DNA of 36,023 bases from the NCBI GenBank assembly GCA_021817655.1, contig JAKAGE010000001.1, forward strand, positions 1 to 36,023, read 5' to 3'. The notes beneath the pieces were generated by a model. That model made no database searches. It was not told the origin of the DNA and worked only from the letters and a program-made list of their open reading frames with translations. Below are positions 1-8,642 of this stretch, piece after piece. The stretch comes from a bacterium. Its GTDB lineage: Bacteria; Patescibacteriota; Minisyncoccia; UBA6257; 2-01-FULL-56-20. Position numbers and translations under genes: made by a program. How positions within the stretch are numbered: position 1 is the stretch's first letter; each line of letters starts with the position of its first letter.

Positions 1-20
1 TCAACGTTTATGTTTTCCAT
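1..20 (-). CDS. possible 5' end of a gene leaving the window
   Basis: An ATG on the minus strand at 20-18 opens a frame (M-E-N-I-N-V) that runs off the left edge. A GGAGG sits just upstream at 26-22, but only 1 nt separates it from the ATG, which is far too close for normal use. The start may therefore be wrong or the match may be chance. Nothing can be said about the product. Confidence 0.3.
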
Positions 21-76
21 ACCTCCTTCATATCAGCATTAAAAATATCTTAAACAAAGCTTGCGTTTTTAGAAGG

Positions 77-105
77 TTTCTTTTTCTCAAATTATTTAGT
101 ATTAT
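77..105 (+). promoter_or_regulatory. candidate dnaE promoter
   Basis: A -10-like TATTAT (100-105) lies 17 nt after a weak -35-like TTTCTT (77-82) in an AT-rich stretch. Transcription would begin near 112, about 50 nt before dnaE. There is no usable Shine-Dalgarno in front of the dnaE ATG. Confidence 0.4.
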
Positions 106-163
106 TTAATCGACCCACATCAGATGTTCCGCATCCTCGCTTGCCGGGGGCAACACACGAACA

Positions 164-3100
164 ATGGAAACCACACCTATCCCGTTCACCCATCTGCACG
201 TCCACTCGCACTACTCCCTTCTCGACGGCCTCACGAAGATCGACGAGCTCGTGGCGCGGGCGAAGAAGTGCGGCATGGATTCCATCGCACTCACCGACCA
301 CGGCGTCCTCTACGGCGCCGTTGAGTTTTACAAACTGGCGAAGAAGAACGGCGTGAAGCCGATCCTCGGCGTCGAGGCGTACATCGCGCCGCGCGACCGG
401 TTCTCGCGCGAATCGAGCGAGCGGTACACCCACCTCATCCTCCTTGCCGAAAACCAGACAGGATGGAAAAATCTGATCACGCTCGTTTCCAAGGCGCATC
501 TCGAAGGGTTCTATTATAAGCCGCGGATGGACAAGGACCTCCTCCGCGAAAACCACGAGGGACTTATCGCGCTTTCCGCATGCCTCGGCGGAGAAGTGGC
601 TCGCGCCCTTACCGACGGTCGCTACGACGAGGCCAAGCGCACCGCGTTCGAATATCAGGAAATCTTCGGCAAAGGCAATTATTTCCTCGAGATCCAGAAG
701 CACCCGCATATCCCCGAATCGGAAAAGATCGAAGCAGGCCTCGTGCGGCTTTCGGAAGATACCGGCATCCCGCTCGTCGCGACCCAGGATAGCCACTACA
801 CGCATTCGGAGGACGCCGAATACCACGACGTCCTGCTCGCCGTGCAGACCGGCAACAAACTGACGGACGACGACCGGATGACGATGAAAGAGGATGATTT
901 CTCGATCCTCACCGGCGAGGATATGCTGAAAAAGTTTTCGAAGATCCCGGGCGGCAGGGAGGCGGTCGCACGGACGCACGAGATCGCGGAACGCTGCAAT
1001 GTGGAGCTCGATCTCGGCCATAACCTTCTCCCGGATTTCCCGAAACCGCCCGGAAAAACAGCGAACCAATACGTGCGCGAGCTGATCGAAGAGCGCCTGC
1101 CGCGGCGCTTCCCGACGGAAACGACGCCTGCGGAGAAAATGAAGGAGGTCCGCGATCGCCTTGAATACGAACTCGGCGTCATCGAAAAGACCGGCTTCGC
1201 CGACTACTTCCTCATCGTGCAAGACCTCGTCTGGTGGGCGAAATCGCACGGAATCGCGGTCGGCCCGGGCCGCGGTTCCGCCGCCGGCGCGCTCGTCTCA
1301 TATGCGCTCGGCATCACCGACATCAATCCGCTCAAATACGGATTGCTTTTCGAGCGGTTCCTCAATCCGGAGCGCATCTCGATGCCGGACATCGACATCG
1401 ACTTCTCCGACGTACGGCGCGACGAGGTGCTCGCGTATGCGCGGCAAAAATACGGCGAGGATCACGTGGCGCGCATCATCACGTTCGGGACCATGGCCGC
1501 GCGCGCCGCGATCCGCGATGCCGGAAGCGCCATGGGGTACTCCTACGCCTTCTGCGACCAGATCGCGAAGCTCATCCCCTTCAATCCGACCCAGGGCATG
1601 AAAGAGGGCTGGCTCGACGAATGCCTCAAAAAAGTGACCGAACTGAAACAGATCTACGACTCGAACGCCGAGGCAAAGAAGCTCATCGATACGGCGCGGC
1701 ATCTCGAAGGCGTCGCCCGGCACGCATCGGTGCACGCCTGCGCCACGGTGATCGCCAAAGATCCCCTCGTGGAGCGCGTGCCGCTGCAGTTCGCCCCCCA
1801 GGAACAGAACACGATCCTTACGCAGTTCGAGATGCATGCCGTGGAGGACCTCGGCCTCCTGAAGATCGACTTCCTCGGACTGAAAAACCTCACCATCATC
1901 GAAGATGCCGTCCGCATCGTGAAAGAGCTGCACGGAATAACGATCGATATCTCGAACATCCCCGAGGACGACCCGAAGACGTTCGATCTCTTCCGCCGCG
2001 GCGACATGACCGGCGTTTTCCAGTTCGAATCATCGGGGATGCGGCGGTACATGAAGGAACTCCAGCCTACCAGCATGGAGGACCTTGTCGCGCTCGTGGC
2101 ACTGTTCCGCCCGGGCCCGATGGAGCTCATCCCGACATACATCAAGCGCAAGCACGGCGAAGAGCGGATCACCTACATCCATCCGGTGATGGAAGAGACG
2201 CTCAAGAGCACGTACGGCGTCATCGTCTACCAGGAACAGGTGATGGACCTCGCGACAAAACTCGCCGGACTCACCCGCGGCGAAGGATATCTGCTGATCA
2301 AGGCGGTCGGCAAGAAGATCAAATCGCTTCTCGACGAGCAGAAAGAAAAGTTCCTCAAGGGCTGCGCGAAAAACAACATTCCCGCCAAGGTCGCCACGCA
2401 GGCATGGGAGCTCATCGAGCCGTTCGCCCGCTACGGCTTCAATAAAGCCCACTCGGCATGCTACGCCACGATCGCCTACCGCACGGCATGGCTCAAGGCG
2501 AACTACCCGGAGGAATCGATGGCGGCGCTCCTGAATGCCGAAATGAACGACATCGAGCGCATTTCATTCCTCATCCAGGAGGCGAAGACGGCGGGCGTCA
2601 CGATCCTTCCGCCGGACGTGAACGCGAGCTTCGTCAACTTCACGCCCGAAGGGCCGAAGATCCGGTTCGGCCTGCTCGCCATTAAGAACGTCGGATCGGA
2701 AATCACGCGCGCGATCATCGATGAGCGCGCGCGAGGCGGCCCGTTCGAAAGTTTCGATGATTTTTTGACCCGTATCCGGCATAAGGATCTCAACAAAAAA
2801 TCCCTCGAGTCGCTCGCGAAAAGCGGCGCGTTCGATTCGCTCGGCGTCGAGCGCAACCAGATCCTCGCCAACATGGACGCGATCCTCCAGTTCGTCTCGC
2901 TCGTGAAGCGCAATGGCACCACGGCCGCCAATTCCCTCTTTGGCATGTCGGCGCCATCGGCGGCGCTGAAGCTCGCCCCCGCACCGCCCGCGACGAGCGG
3001 CGAAAAGCTCATCTGGGAAAAGGAGCTCATCGGATTCTTCATCTCGGCCCATCCGATGGAGAACTTCACATCGGCGATCGAACACTATAAATGCAGGCCC

Positions 3101-3385
3101 GTGAGCGAGGTCCTGGGAGAGACCGACGAAAAGCGCACCGTCCGCACCGCAGGCCTGGTCTCCAAGATGAAGAAAATCTTCACGAAAAGCGGGCAGCCGA
3201 TGATCTTCGCGACGATCGAGGACAATGTTTCCGGCCAGTCGATCGAGGTCGTTGTCTTTAACAGCGTGCTTGAAAAAACGTCCGCCGCATGGGCCGAGAA
3301 TGCCTGCGTCATCGTGGACGGGCATGTCTCCCGCCGCGACGGCGAGGTAAAACTGCTTGCCGAGAACGCAAAGCGGCTGGAATAG
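164..3385 (+). CDS. dnaE: DNA polymerase III alpha subunit
   Basis: Catalytic alpha subunit of the replicative DNA polymerase III (C-family). The 1073 aa are close to the usual DnaE length of about 1100-1160. The N-terminal PHP domain starts with a histidine cluster (HLHVHSHYSLLDGL, residues 10-23). The polymerase core shows GPGRGSAAG (about 366) and the catalytic PDIDIDF (about 408-413), with a third acidic site in KIDFLGL (about 566). An OB-fold-like segment lies in the last 80 residues (about 995-1073), so this is DnaE1-type rather than PolC. The ATG at 164 was chosen because the PHP motif follows at once; no Shine-Dalgarno precedes it. It is transcribed alone, and the next gene has its own promoter. 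Confidence 0.97.
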   Translation: METTPIPFTHLHVHSHYSLLDGLTKIDELVARAKKCGMDSIALTDHGVLYGAVEFYKLAKKNGVKPILGVEAYIAPRDRFSRESSERYTHLILLAENQTGWKNLITLVSKAHLEGFYYKPRMDKDLLRENHEGLIALSACLGGEVARALTDGRYDEAKRTAFEYQEIFGKGNYFLEIQKHPHIPESEKIEAGLVRLSEDTGIPLVATQDSHYTHSEDAEYHDVLLAVQTGNKLTDDDRMTMKEDDFSILTGEDMLKKFSKIPGGREAVARTHEIAERCNVELDLGHNLLPDFPKPPGKTANQYVRELIEERLPRRFPTETTPAEKMKEVRDRLEYELGVIEKTGFADYFLIVQDLVWWAKSHGIAVGPGRGSAAGALVSYALGITDINPLKYGLLFERFLNPERISMPDIDIDFSDVRRDEVLAYARQKYGEDHVARIITFGTMAARAAIRDAGSAMGYSYAFCDQIAKLIPFNPTQGMKEGWLDECLKKVTELKQIYDSNAEAKKLIDTARHLEGVARHASVHACATVIAKDPLVERVPLQFAPQEQNTILTQFEMHAVEDLGLLKIDFLGLKNLTIIEDAVRIVKELHGITIDISNIPEDDPKTFDLFRRGDMTGVFQFESSGMRRYMKELQPTSMEDLVALVALFRPGPMELIPTYIKRKHGEERITYIHPVMEETLKSTYGVIVYQEQVMDLATKLAGLTRGEGYLLIKAVGKKIKSLLDEQKEKFLKGCAKNNIPAKVATQAWELIEPFARYGFNKAHSACYATIAYRTAWLKANYPEESMAALLNAEMNDIERISFLIQEAKTAGVTILPPDVNASFVNFTPEGPKIRFGLLAIKNVGSEITRAIIDERARGGPFESFDDFLTRIRHKDLNKKSLESLAKSGAFDSLGVERNQILANMDAILQFVSLVKRNGTTAANSLFGMSAPSAALKLAPAPPATSGEKLIWEKELIGFFISAHPMENFTSAIEHYKCRPVSEVLGETDEKRTVRTAGLVSKMKKIFTKSGQPMIFATIEDNVSGQSIEVVVFNSVLEKTSAAWAENACVIVDGHVSRRDGEVKLLAENAKRLE

Positions 3386-3419
3386 AACCGCGCCCGCAAT
3401 AATGCTGTCCGCAAAAACA

Positions 3420-3488
3420 TTGACGAAAAAGAAGGAATAGGATTAAACTGAAAACAGTTCACAAACAATGCCACTGACACTGGCATTG
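3420..3488 (+). promoter_or_regulatory. promoter and inverted-repeat operator candidate for the HTH-like gene
   Basis: TTGACG (3420-3425), a 17-nt spacer and TTAAAC (3443-3448) form a plausible promoter. Between it and the start lies a perfect 8-bp inverted repeat, CAATGCCA (3466-3473) and TGGCATTG (3481-3488), with a 7-nt spacer. The product looks DNA-binding, so the repeat could be an autoregulatory operator. It could equally be an mRNA hairpin in the leader. Confidence 0.45.
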
Positions 3489-3509
3489 ATCTCACATCGG
3501 AGAACAAAG

Positions 3510-3863
3510 ATGGATTTCCTATCACCACGACCGTCGGATCGCCGCCGGAAAGAGGTAAGCCTCAGCAGCGCTGTGGCATTGTCACCGGAAGCAATTTTCA
3601 TCGAGAATGAAGCGGCAACCGGGAGCCGACGCACCATACAGCAGAAAACGCTTGCCACCCTCCGCAAGGCGCCCGACTTCAGCGAGGAGGATCTGCAAAT
3701 CCTTCTCTGGACCCTCAATCATGACACCGTGTGCTGCATGGCCAGAGAAATGAGAGTCTCTCCGGATTACATCAAAAGCCGCCAGAAAGCGATCAGGAAG
3801 AAGCTTTCAGAAAATTTGTGCGTGATCCGCGCCATTTTTGAAAGTGGCGGCGAAACCAACTGA
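3510..3863 (+). CDS. small HTH-like (sigma region 4/LuxR-like) protein
   Basis: A 117-aa protein of unknown role. The C-terminal half (about residues 60-110) reads SEEDLQILLWTLNHDTV, then AREMRVSPDYIKSRQKAIRKKL. That resembles a helix-turn-helix of the sigma-70 region 4/LuxR/GerE type: a helix, a short turn, then a recognition helix rich in S, K and R. The N-terminal half is low in recognisable structure. The start at 3510 is preferred over an in-frame ATG at 3468 because GGAGA (3499-3503) lies 6 nt upstream and the earlier ATG falls in the inverted repeat. The gene stands alone, convergent with lysS. The DNA-binding call is inferred from pattern only. Confidence 0.6.
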   Translation: MDFLSPRPSDRRRKEVSLSSAVALSPEAIFIENEAATGSRRTIQQKTLATLRKAPDFSEEDLQILLWTLNHDTVCCMAREMRVSPDYIKSRQKAIRKKLSENLCVIRAIFESGGETN

Positions 3864-3882
3864 ACCTCTCTATCCCCAACAA

Positions 3883-3910
3883 AACGCCGCCCCATCCCCC
3901 GGGCGGCGTT
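3883..3910 (-). terminator. intrinsic terminator of lysS
   Basis: A 10-bp stem (AACGCCGCCC, 3883-3892, with 3901-3910) and an 8-nt loop lie directly after the lysS stop. On the minus strand the stem is followed by TTG and a short pyrimidine run, a weak U tract. It may also stop the convergent HTH-like gene. Confidence 0.7.
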
Positions 3911-3913
3911 CAC

Positions 3914-5371
3914 TTATTTCTTCCTCCGCATAAGCGGGAAGAACACGGTCTCGCGCATAGGCTTGTCGACAAGAACCGAGAATACCCGCTCCGACATGCC
4001 GAACCCTGCGGTCGGCGGCATGCCATATTCGAGCGCGCGGAGGAAGTCCTCGTCAACGGACATCGCCTCCTTGTCCCCTTTTTTCCTGAGCGCCATTTGC
4101 GCCTCGAGGCGGGCACGCTGATCCACGGGGTCATTCAGCTCCGAAAACCCGTTTCCGAGCTCCGTCCCGCACGCCACGATCTGGAACCGCTCCGCGATCT
4201 CCGGATGTTCCCTCGACGCCTTCGCGAGCGGCGAAATGATGACTGGCGTATTGATGAGGAAGCACGGCTGGATGAGCGTCGGCCTCACCGTTTTTTTATA
4301 GATGAGGTCGATGAGCCGCCCTTTCTCCAGATTCTGTTCCGGCGCGAGGCCGAGTTCTCTTGCTGTGCCGAACAGCTCGTCCCGCGAGGCCGTAAGCGGA
4401 TTCATTCCGCCATTCGCCTCTTTGAACGCATGCACATAATCCACCTCCGGCCATTCCTCATCCCATGCGATCTCATATCCCTGCCATGTCGTGCGCAAGG
4501 TTCCCATGGAGCGTTCGATCGCACAACGGAACATTTTCTGCATGAGTTTCATGAGCTCCTTATAGTCATGGTATGCCCAGTAGCATTCCATAAAGGTGAA
4601 ATCCTGGAGGTGATCCCGGTCGATGCCCTCATTGCGGAACACGCGGCCGATCTCGAACACGCTCCCCATCCCGCCCACGACGAGTTTCTTAAGCTGCAAT
4701 TCGAGCGAGATGCGCAGATAAAAATCCGCGTCGAGCGCATTGTGGTGCGTCCTGAACGGCTCTGCTTCGGCGCCGCCCGCCTCCGGTTCGAGCACGCTCG
4801 TCTCCACCTCGACGAATCCGTGCTGCGCGAGGAAATCACGGATGCCCGCCCAGAACATCCCTTTCTTTACGAACATCGCGCGCACGTCCGGATGCATGAT
4901 AAGGTCGACGTACCGTTCCCGCAGGCGCAATTCGACGTCCTCAAGTCCGTCCCATTTGTCGGGCAGCGGCAGGAGTGTTTTCCCGCCGAACTGGAGTTCG
5001 CGCACCTCGATGCTCTTCTCGCCGCGCTTCGTCACGAAAAGCGGACCGGTCACGGATACGAAATCCCCGATATCGAGGTTCGCGCGCCAGAGTGCAAATT
5101 CATTTTCTTTCAGAACATCGTCTTTCAATACCGCCTGGATCTTTCCCGTACCGTCTTCGATGTCGGCGAAAACGATCTTCCCCTGGTCGCGCATGCTTCG
5201 CAGGCGGCCCGCAAGCGACACCGGCGCCATTTCGTTCGCGATCCGGTCAAACTCCGCAAGCGCGTGCGCGATCTCGGACGACCGCTTCACCCGCGCGGGA
5301 TACGGATCGATCCCTGCGGCCCGGATCGTTTCGAGCTTTTTGCGCCGTTCGGCGATGATGTCCTCAAGCAT
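3914..5371 (-). CDS. lysS: lysyl-tRNA synthetase, class II
   Basis: Charges tRNA-Lys with lysine. The 485 aa match class II LysRS length. An N-terminal OB-fold anticodon-binding domain (about 40-150) is followed by the catalytic core, with AGGAEAEPFRTHHNALD, the motif 2 region FRNEGIDRDHLQDFTF (about 243-258) and CGTELGNGFSELNDP. Motif 3 reads AGFGMSERVF rather than the usual GLGIGIDRL, an unusual variant, although the arginine is kept. The ATG at 5371 was chosen because longer in-frame starts would run into greA and its terminator. TATGAT (5378-5383) sits 6 nt before the ATG, so the mRNA is probably leaderless. Confidence 0.94.
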   Translation of the reverse strand: MLEDIIAERRKKLETIRAAGIDPYPARVKRSSEIAHALAEFDRIANEMAPVSLAGRLRSMRDQGKIVFADIEDGTGKIQAVLKDDVLKENEFALWRANLDIGDFVSVTGPLFVTKRGEKSIEVRELQFGGKTLLPLPDKWDGLEDVELRLRERYVDLIMHPDVRAMFVKKGMFWAGIRDFLAQHGFVEVETSVLEPEAGGAEAEPFRTHHNALDADFYLRISLELQLKKLVVGGMGSVFEIGRVFRNEGIDRDHLQDFTFMECYWAYHDYKELMKLMQKMFRCAIERSMGTLRTTWQGYEIAWDEEWPEVDYVHAFKEANGGMNPLTASRDELFGTARELGLAPEQNLEKGRLIDLIYKKTVRPTLIQPCFLINTPVIISPLAKASREHPEIAERFQIVACGTELGNGFSELNDPVDQRARLEAQMALRKKGDKEAMSVDEDFLRALEYGMPPTAGFGMSERVFSVLVDKPMRETVFFPLMRRKK

Positions 5372-5377
5372 GGGATT

Positions 5378-5383
5378 ATCATA
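5378..5383 (-). promoter_or_regulatory. lysS -10 box, leaderless start
   Basis: TATGAT on the minus strand, preceded by TGC (extended -10), ends exactly 6 nt before the lysS ATG. Transcription would start at about the A of the ATG. The -35 region falls inside the greA terminator hairpin and matches poorly. Confidence 0.55.
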
Positions 5384-5394
5384 GCAAAGAAAAA

Positions 5395-5410
5395 CCCCTC
5401 TTTCGAGGGG
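5395..5410 (-). terminator. intrinsic terminator of the GT2-greA operon
   Basis: On the minus strand, stem CCCCTC/GAGGGG with a GAAA tetraloop is followed by TTTTTCTTT. This is a textbook terminator 16 nt after the greA stop. The lysS -10 box lies directly downstream. Confidence 0.85.
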
Positions 5411-5426
5411 CCCCCTTCTTCGTCGT

Positions 5427-5888
5427 TTATTCGATCTTGAGTATCTCGTAGGTCGCGCTCCCCGCGGGGGTCGTGACCGGAACCTTGTCCCCCGGCTTGT
5501 GGCCGAGGAACGCTTTTCCGAGCGGAGATTCGTCTGAGATGCGGCCTTCTTCCGGTTTCGCTTCGTATTTTCCCACGATGGCATAGGTGGACGTCTTGTC
5601 TCCTTTCTTGATCGTCACGACGGACCCGACCGCAACGACGTCGCTCCCGCTCCCGTTCTTCTCGATGATCACCGCCGACTTCAAGAGGTCCTCCAGCTCG
5701 AAAATGCGCATCTCGACGTTCGCCTGCTCCTCGCGCGCCTCCGCATACTCCGAATTTTCGGAAAGATCCCCGTATTCCTTTGCCTGCTTCAGGCGCTGGG
5801 CGACATCGTTGCGCCGCTTATTCTTCAAATCGTCAAGTTCCGCCTTGAACTCCTCGAGGCGCTCCTTCGTAAGATATTGCTTGCTCAT
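5427..5888 (-). CDS. greA: transcription elongation factor GreA
   Basis: Rescues backtracked RNA polymerase by stimulating transcript cleavage in the secondary channel. The 153 aa match GreA length. The N-terminal coiled coil (about 1-75) carries GDLSENSEYAEA with D41 and E44, the acidic tip residues of GreA. The C-terminal FKBP-like domain (about 80-153) holds ISDESPLGKAFLGHKPGD. The start is 5 nt after the stop of the glycosyltransferase gene, so the two are cotranscribed and end at the shared terminator. No Shine-Dalgarno is visible. Confidence 0.97.
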   Translation of the reverse strand: MSKQYLTKERLEEFKAELDDLKNKRRNDVAQRLKQAKEYGDLSENSEYAEAREEQANVEMRIFELEDLLKSAVIIEKNGSGSDVVAVGSVVTIKKGDKTSTYAIVGKYEAKPEEGRISDESPLGKAFLGHKPGDKVPVTTPAGSATYEILKIE

Positions 5889-5893
5889 AGTGG

Positions 5894-6664
5894 TTAAGAA
5901 AGGGCGCTGTCGTTACGCGGTTGTTTTTCCGTCCGGAGGTGGTATCCGTCCCTCCATAACTTCCAACGAATCATACCGGTTTCCCGAAGAACTTTCAAGT
6001 AGGCCGACGCCTTCACGTGCGAACGGGTATCATTGACCCAGTGGACCGGGATCTCCCTGATCGTATAGCCCATCCGCTTCGCGAGCGCCAGAACCTCTAC
6101 GTCGAAGCCCCATCCGGGAACGCTCGAAAGGGTGAAGATCCGCTCGGCGGCCTCGGCGGTGAACGCCTTGAATCCGCACTGCGTATCCCAGATGCCCCAG
6201 AGCCCGAGCACGGACTGGAACACGATATTTCCGAGAACGCCCGGAATCCGCCTGAACCACGGCTCCGGCGGATCGAGCGTCGCCCCGCGCGCCGTGCGCG
6301 AGCCGATCACGACGTCCGCGCCTTCCTTGAACAGCGGGATCATGGCGGCGAACTGGTCGATGGAGGTGGAATTGTCGGCGTCGGTGAAAAGCCGGATCGC
6401 GCCGGCGGCAAGCAGCATCCCCTGCCGCACCGTCGCGCCTTTTCCGCCGTTCGCCGCCGCATCGACCAGTTTGAGGTTCCGCACCATCTTCGCCATGTTC
6501 CGCGCGATCGCCGCCGTATTATCGGTCGATCCGTCGTTCACGACGATGATCTCATAGGAATAATCCGCGCCCGCAAGGCGCTTGTCCATATCGACGAGCG
6601 TCGACGGAAGCCGTTCCCCCTCGTTATATGCGGGAATGATGATGGAAAGATATGGCTGCGCCAT
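5894..6664 (-). CDS. family 2 glycosyltransferase (dolichyl/polyprenyl-phosphate hexose synthase-like)
   Basis: Probably transfers a hexose from a nucleotide sugar to a polyprenyl phosphate, or to another envelope acceptor, at the inner face of the membrane. The 256-aa GT-A fold shows LSIIIPAYNEGERLP (6-20), VVNDGSTDNT (41-50), the metal-binding DAD at 95-97 and a later QCGFKAF with a downstream RFVDVEV-type segment (GWGFDVEVL). It lacks the C-terminal membrane helices of some DPM1-like enzymes. The exact donor and acceptor cannot be told. It is first in an operon with greA. TATCAT (6671-6676) ends 6 nt before the ATG, implying a leaderless mRNA. Confidence 0.88.
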   Translation of the reverse strand: MAQPYLSIIIPAYNEGERLPSTLVDMDKRLAGADYSYEIIVVNDGSTDNTAAIARNMAKMVRNLKLVDAAANGGKGATVRQGMLLAAGAIRLFTDADNSTSIDQFAAMIPLFKEGADVVIGSRTARGATLDPPEPWFRRIPGVLGNIVFQSVLGLWGIWDTQCGFKAFTAEAAERIFTLSSVPGWGFDVEVLALAKRMGYTIREIPVHWVNDTRSHVKASAYLKVLRETGMIRWKLWRDGYHLRTEKQPRNDSALS

Positions 6665-6670
6665 AGGATA

Positions 6671-6676
6671 ATGATA
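6671..6676 (-). promoter_or_regulatory. -10 box of GT2-greA operon, leaderless start
   Basis: TATCAT with an upstream TGG (extended -10) ends 6 nt before the ATG of the glycosyltransferase gene, so transcription should begin at the start codon. Confidence 0.55.
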
Positions 6677-6697
6677 CCACTCCCGCGGCCGGAGCGG

Positions 6698-7456
6698 TCA
6701 TGCCTTCGTGAGAACGAGCGGGCCGCGTTCCGTGATCGCGACGGTATGCTCGAAATGCGCCGCGCGGGACCGATCGGCGGTGCCGTAGCTTTCGTCGCGC
6801 AGCTGGACGATATCGCTCCCTCCTGCGGACACCATGGGCTCGATGGCGATCACCATTCCGGGCGCAAGCGCCATTCCCGTGCCGCGATCGCCGTAATTGA
6901 AGACGGTCGGTTCGTCATGAAGCACGCGGCCGATGCCATGGCCCGTAAGGCCGTCAACGATCGTGAACCTTCGTTTGCGCACCACGCGCTCGATCGCCCA
7001 GCCGATATCTCCCAGCGTCCACCCCGGCTTCGCCTCCTTGATGCCGGCGGCAAGCGCTTCCTCCGTCGCCGCCATCAGCTTCTTGTCTTCCGCGGATGCC
7101 CGCCCGACGGCGACGGTGACCGCGGCATCGAGATAGAATCCGCCGTGTTTCAGGCCAAGGTCGAGCGAGACGATGTCGCCATCGCGCAGGACGTAGTCCG
7201 ACGGCTGTCCGTGCACGACGACGTCGTTCACCGACGCGCACAGCGTGTACGGGTAGCCATGCCGCGCGCCGGCAGGACGGTAGTTCAGGAATGCCGGCGT
7301 ATCGCCTCCCTCGACGATGAGCGTTCGCGCGATGCGGTCAAGCGATATCGTCGTCACGCCGGGCCGCACCTCGCTCTTCAGGCGCTGCAGCACCGCGCCA
7401 AGGCGCCGTCCGCCTTCCGCCATGATCCTGATCTCCGATGGGGTCCGATATTCCAT
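6698..7456 (-). CDS. map: methionine aminopeptidase, type I
   Basis: Removes the N-terminal methionine from nascent proteins. The 252-aa type I enzyme keeps all five metal ligands: D99 (SLDLGL), D110 (YLDAAVT), H173 (GHGIGR), E206 (AIEPM) and E236 (HFEHT), plus substrate histidine H82 (VVHGQ). The N-terminal zinc-finger extension of some Map proteins is absent. It follows the cytidylate-kinase-like gene by 15 nt and is probably cotranscribed from adk. A TATACT touches the ATG directly, too close to serve this start. In many bacteria map lies between adk and infA; infA is not present here. Confidence 0.96.
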   Translation of the reverse strand: MEYRTPSEIRIMAEGGRRLGAVLQRLKSEVRPGVTTISLDRIARTLIVEGGDTPAFLNYRPAGARHGYPYTLCASVNDVVVHGQPSDYVLRDGDIVSLDLGLKHGGFYLDAAVTVAVGRASAEDKKLMAATEEALAAGIKEAKPGWTLGDIGWAIERVVRKRRFTIVDGLTGHGIGRVLHDEPTVFNYGDRGTGMALAPGMVIAIEPMVSAGGSDIVQLRDESYGTADRSRAAHFEHTVAITERGPLVLTKA

Positions 7457-7471
7457 AGTATAGTGATGCGC

Positions 7472-8053
7472 TTATGAATTCGGATTGACAAGCCACCGTT
7501 CGTACACTTCGACGATCATTGCGATGACGCTCCGCAGATCATGCGTTCCGGTGTCGATGACCATGTCGTACTGGGAAATATCGGTAAAATCGACCCCATA
7601 CAGGTCCCGATACCGCTTCTTTTCGCTCTCGATGCGCGCGAGCGTCTTCTGGATGATCTCCTCGAGCGAAGCCGGACCCTGGCCCATCCGCTCGCCGTTG
7701 CTCACCTGGGCGAATATCCGCCGCGCAGCGACGGTCGGATCGAGACGCAAAAACACCCTGAAGGAATCGGGGATCCAGTGAAACGCCATGCGGGAATCGA
7801 TGACGATGTTTTCCTTCCCGCTGCCAAGCGCCCGGAGCATCGCGTCAACGCCCTCGTCGATCGCCTTCTGCTGCTCCGCAACGATGTTCATCTCCTCGAT
7901 CGATACGCCCCGCTCCGCCGCCATCTTCCGGAAAAGATCCCCCGACGAAAAATGTTCGTATCCGAGCGCTGATGCCACCCCCGCCGCAGCGCTCGACTTC
8001 CCGCTCCCCGGCAATCCTCCGATCGTGATGATATGTTTCCGTTCCATTGCCAT
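7472..8053 (-). CDS. cytidylate kinase-like NMP kinase
   Basis: Likely phosphorylates CMP/dCMP or a related nucleotide using ATP. The 193 aa begin with a P-loop GGLPGSGKSS (12-21), then a substrate segment HFSSGDLFRKMAAERG and ENIVIDSRMA, with a short lid rich in R and E (about 135-150). This resembles the archaeal/short cytidylate-kinase-like family (AAA_33/Cmk-like) more than bacterial Cmk. The GTG/ATG choices differ little: a second ATG lies at 8047. It follows adk by 6 nt and precedes map by 15 nt, giving an adk-kinase-map operon. Substrate is inferred from family resemblance. Confidence 0.8.
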   Translation of the reverse strand: MAMERKHIITIGGLPGSGKSSAAAGVASALGYEHFSSGDLFRKMAAERGVSIEEMNIVAEQQKAIDEGVDAMLRALGSGKENIVIDSRMAFHWIPDSFRVFLRLDPTVAARRIFAQVSNGERMGQGPASLEEIIQKTLARIESEKKRYRDLYGVDFTDISQYDMVIDTGTHDLRSVIAMIVEVYERWLVNPNS

Positions 8054-8059
8054 TGTCGT

Positions 8060-8632
8060 TCACCGGCCGAGGGCCCCTTCGATCGCCGCGGCGACCGCAT
8101 CGGGCGCGGGCGCGCCGTCGATCGTGATGAATCTCGTATGGTCCTTCAGATATTCCATCGCCGCATGGATCTCGTCGTCAAAATCCCGGAAGCGCTGATC
8201 GATCGCCTCGGGCGTGTCGTCCGCGCGCCCTTCGCGCTCGGCGCGCAAAAGCAGCCGCCGCTTGCACTCATCACGCGAAAGATCGATATAGAGCGTCGCC
8301 ATCCGTCCTTCGTGCCCCCGCTCCCGCAACCACCCGATCATGAACTCGCTCTGCCGGATCCGCCGCGGCACGCCGTCGAAAATGATGCCGCGCCCCTCCG
8401 GAACGAGGGGCAGCTTCTCCTTCAGGATCTCGAGAATAAGATCGTCGTCCAGCAGTTTCCCGTGATCGATGGCTTTGATCCTCCCTGCAAGGGGCCCGCC
8501 TTCGGCGAGGATCGCCCGGAGCGTCCCGCCCATCTCCCAGAATAAAAAATCGAGCTTTTCGGCAAGCCGTTTTCCCTGCGTGCCCTTGCCCGATCCCTGC
8601 GGCCCCGCGACGAAGATGATGTCGTATTCCAT
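8060..8632 (-). CDS. adk: adenylate kinase (short-lid)
   Basis: Interconverts ATP+AMP and 2 ADP. With this start the protein is 190 aa. The P-loop is GPQGSGKGT (10-18); FDGVPRRIRQ replaces the usual GFPRT segment; the lid is short, with GRADDTPEAIDQR, and has no zinc cysteines. The ATG at 8632 is preferred over 8644 because the upstream ATG overlaps the -10 box TACAAT. Its position right after secY is the classical spc-operon place. Here a long inverted repeat and its own promoter separate it from secY. Confidence 0.9.
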   Translation of the reverse strand: MEYDIIFVAGPQGSGKGTQGKRLAEKLDFLFWEMGGTLRAILAEGGPLAGRIKAIDHGKLLDDDLILEILKEKLPLVPEGRGIIFDGVPRRIRQSEFMIGWLRERGHEGRMATLYIDLSRDECKRRLLLRAEREGRADDTPEAIDQRFRDFDDEIHAAMEYLKDHTRFITIDGAPAPDAVAAAIEGALGR

Positions 8633-8642
8633 GAATGCCTCC

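Noticed and set aside
7457..7462. Promoter for map
   Set aside because: TATACT touches the map ATG, so transcription would start inside the gene; map is better explained as the last gene of the adk operon.
6017..7477. A 486-codon + strand frame opposite the GT2 and map genes
   Set aside because: R/H/D-rich antisense of two confidently identified genes.
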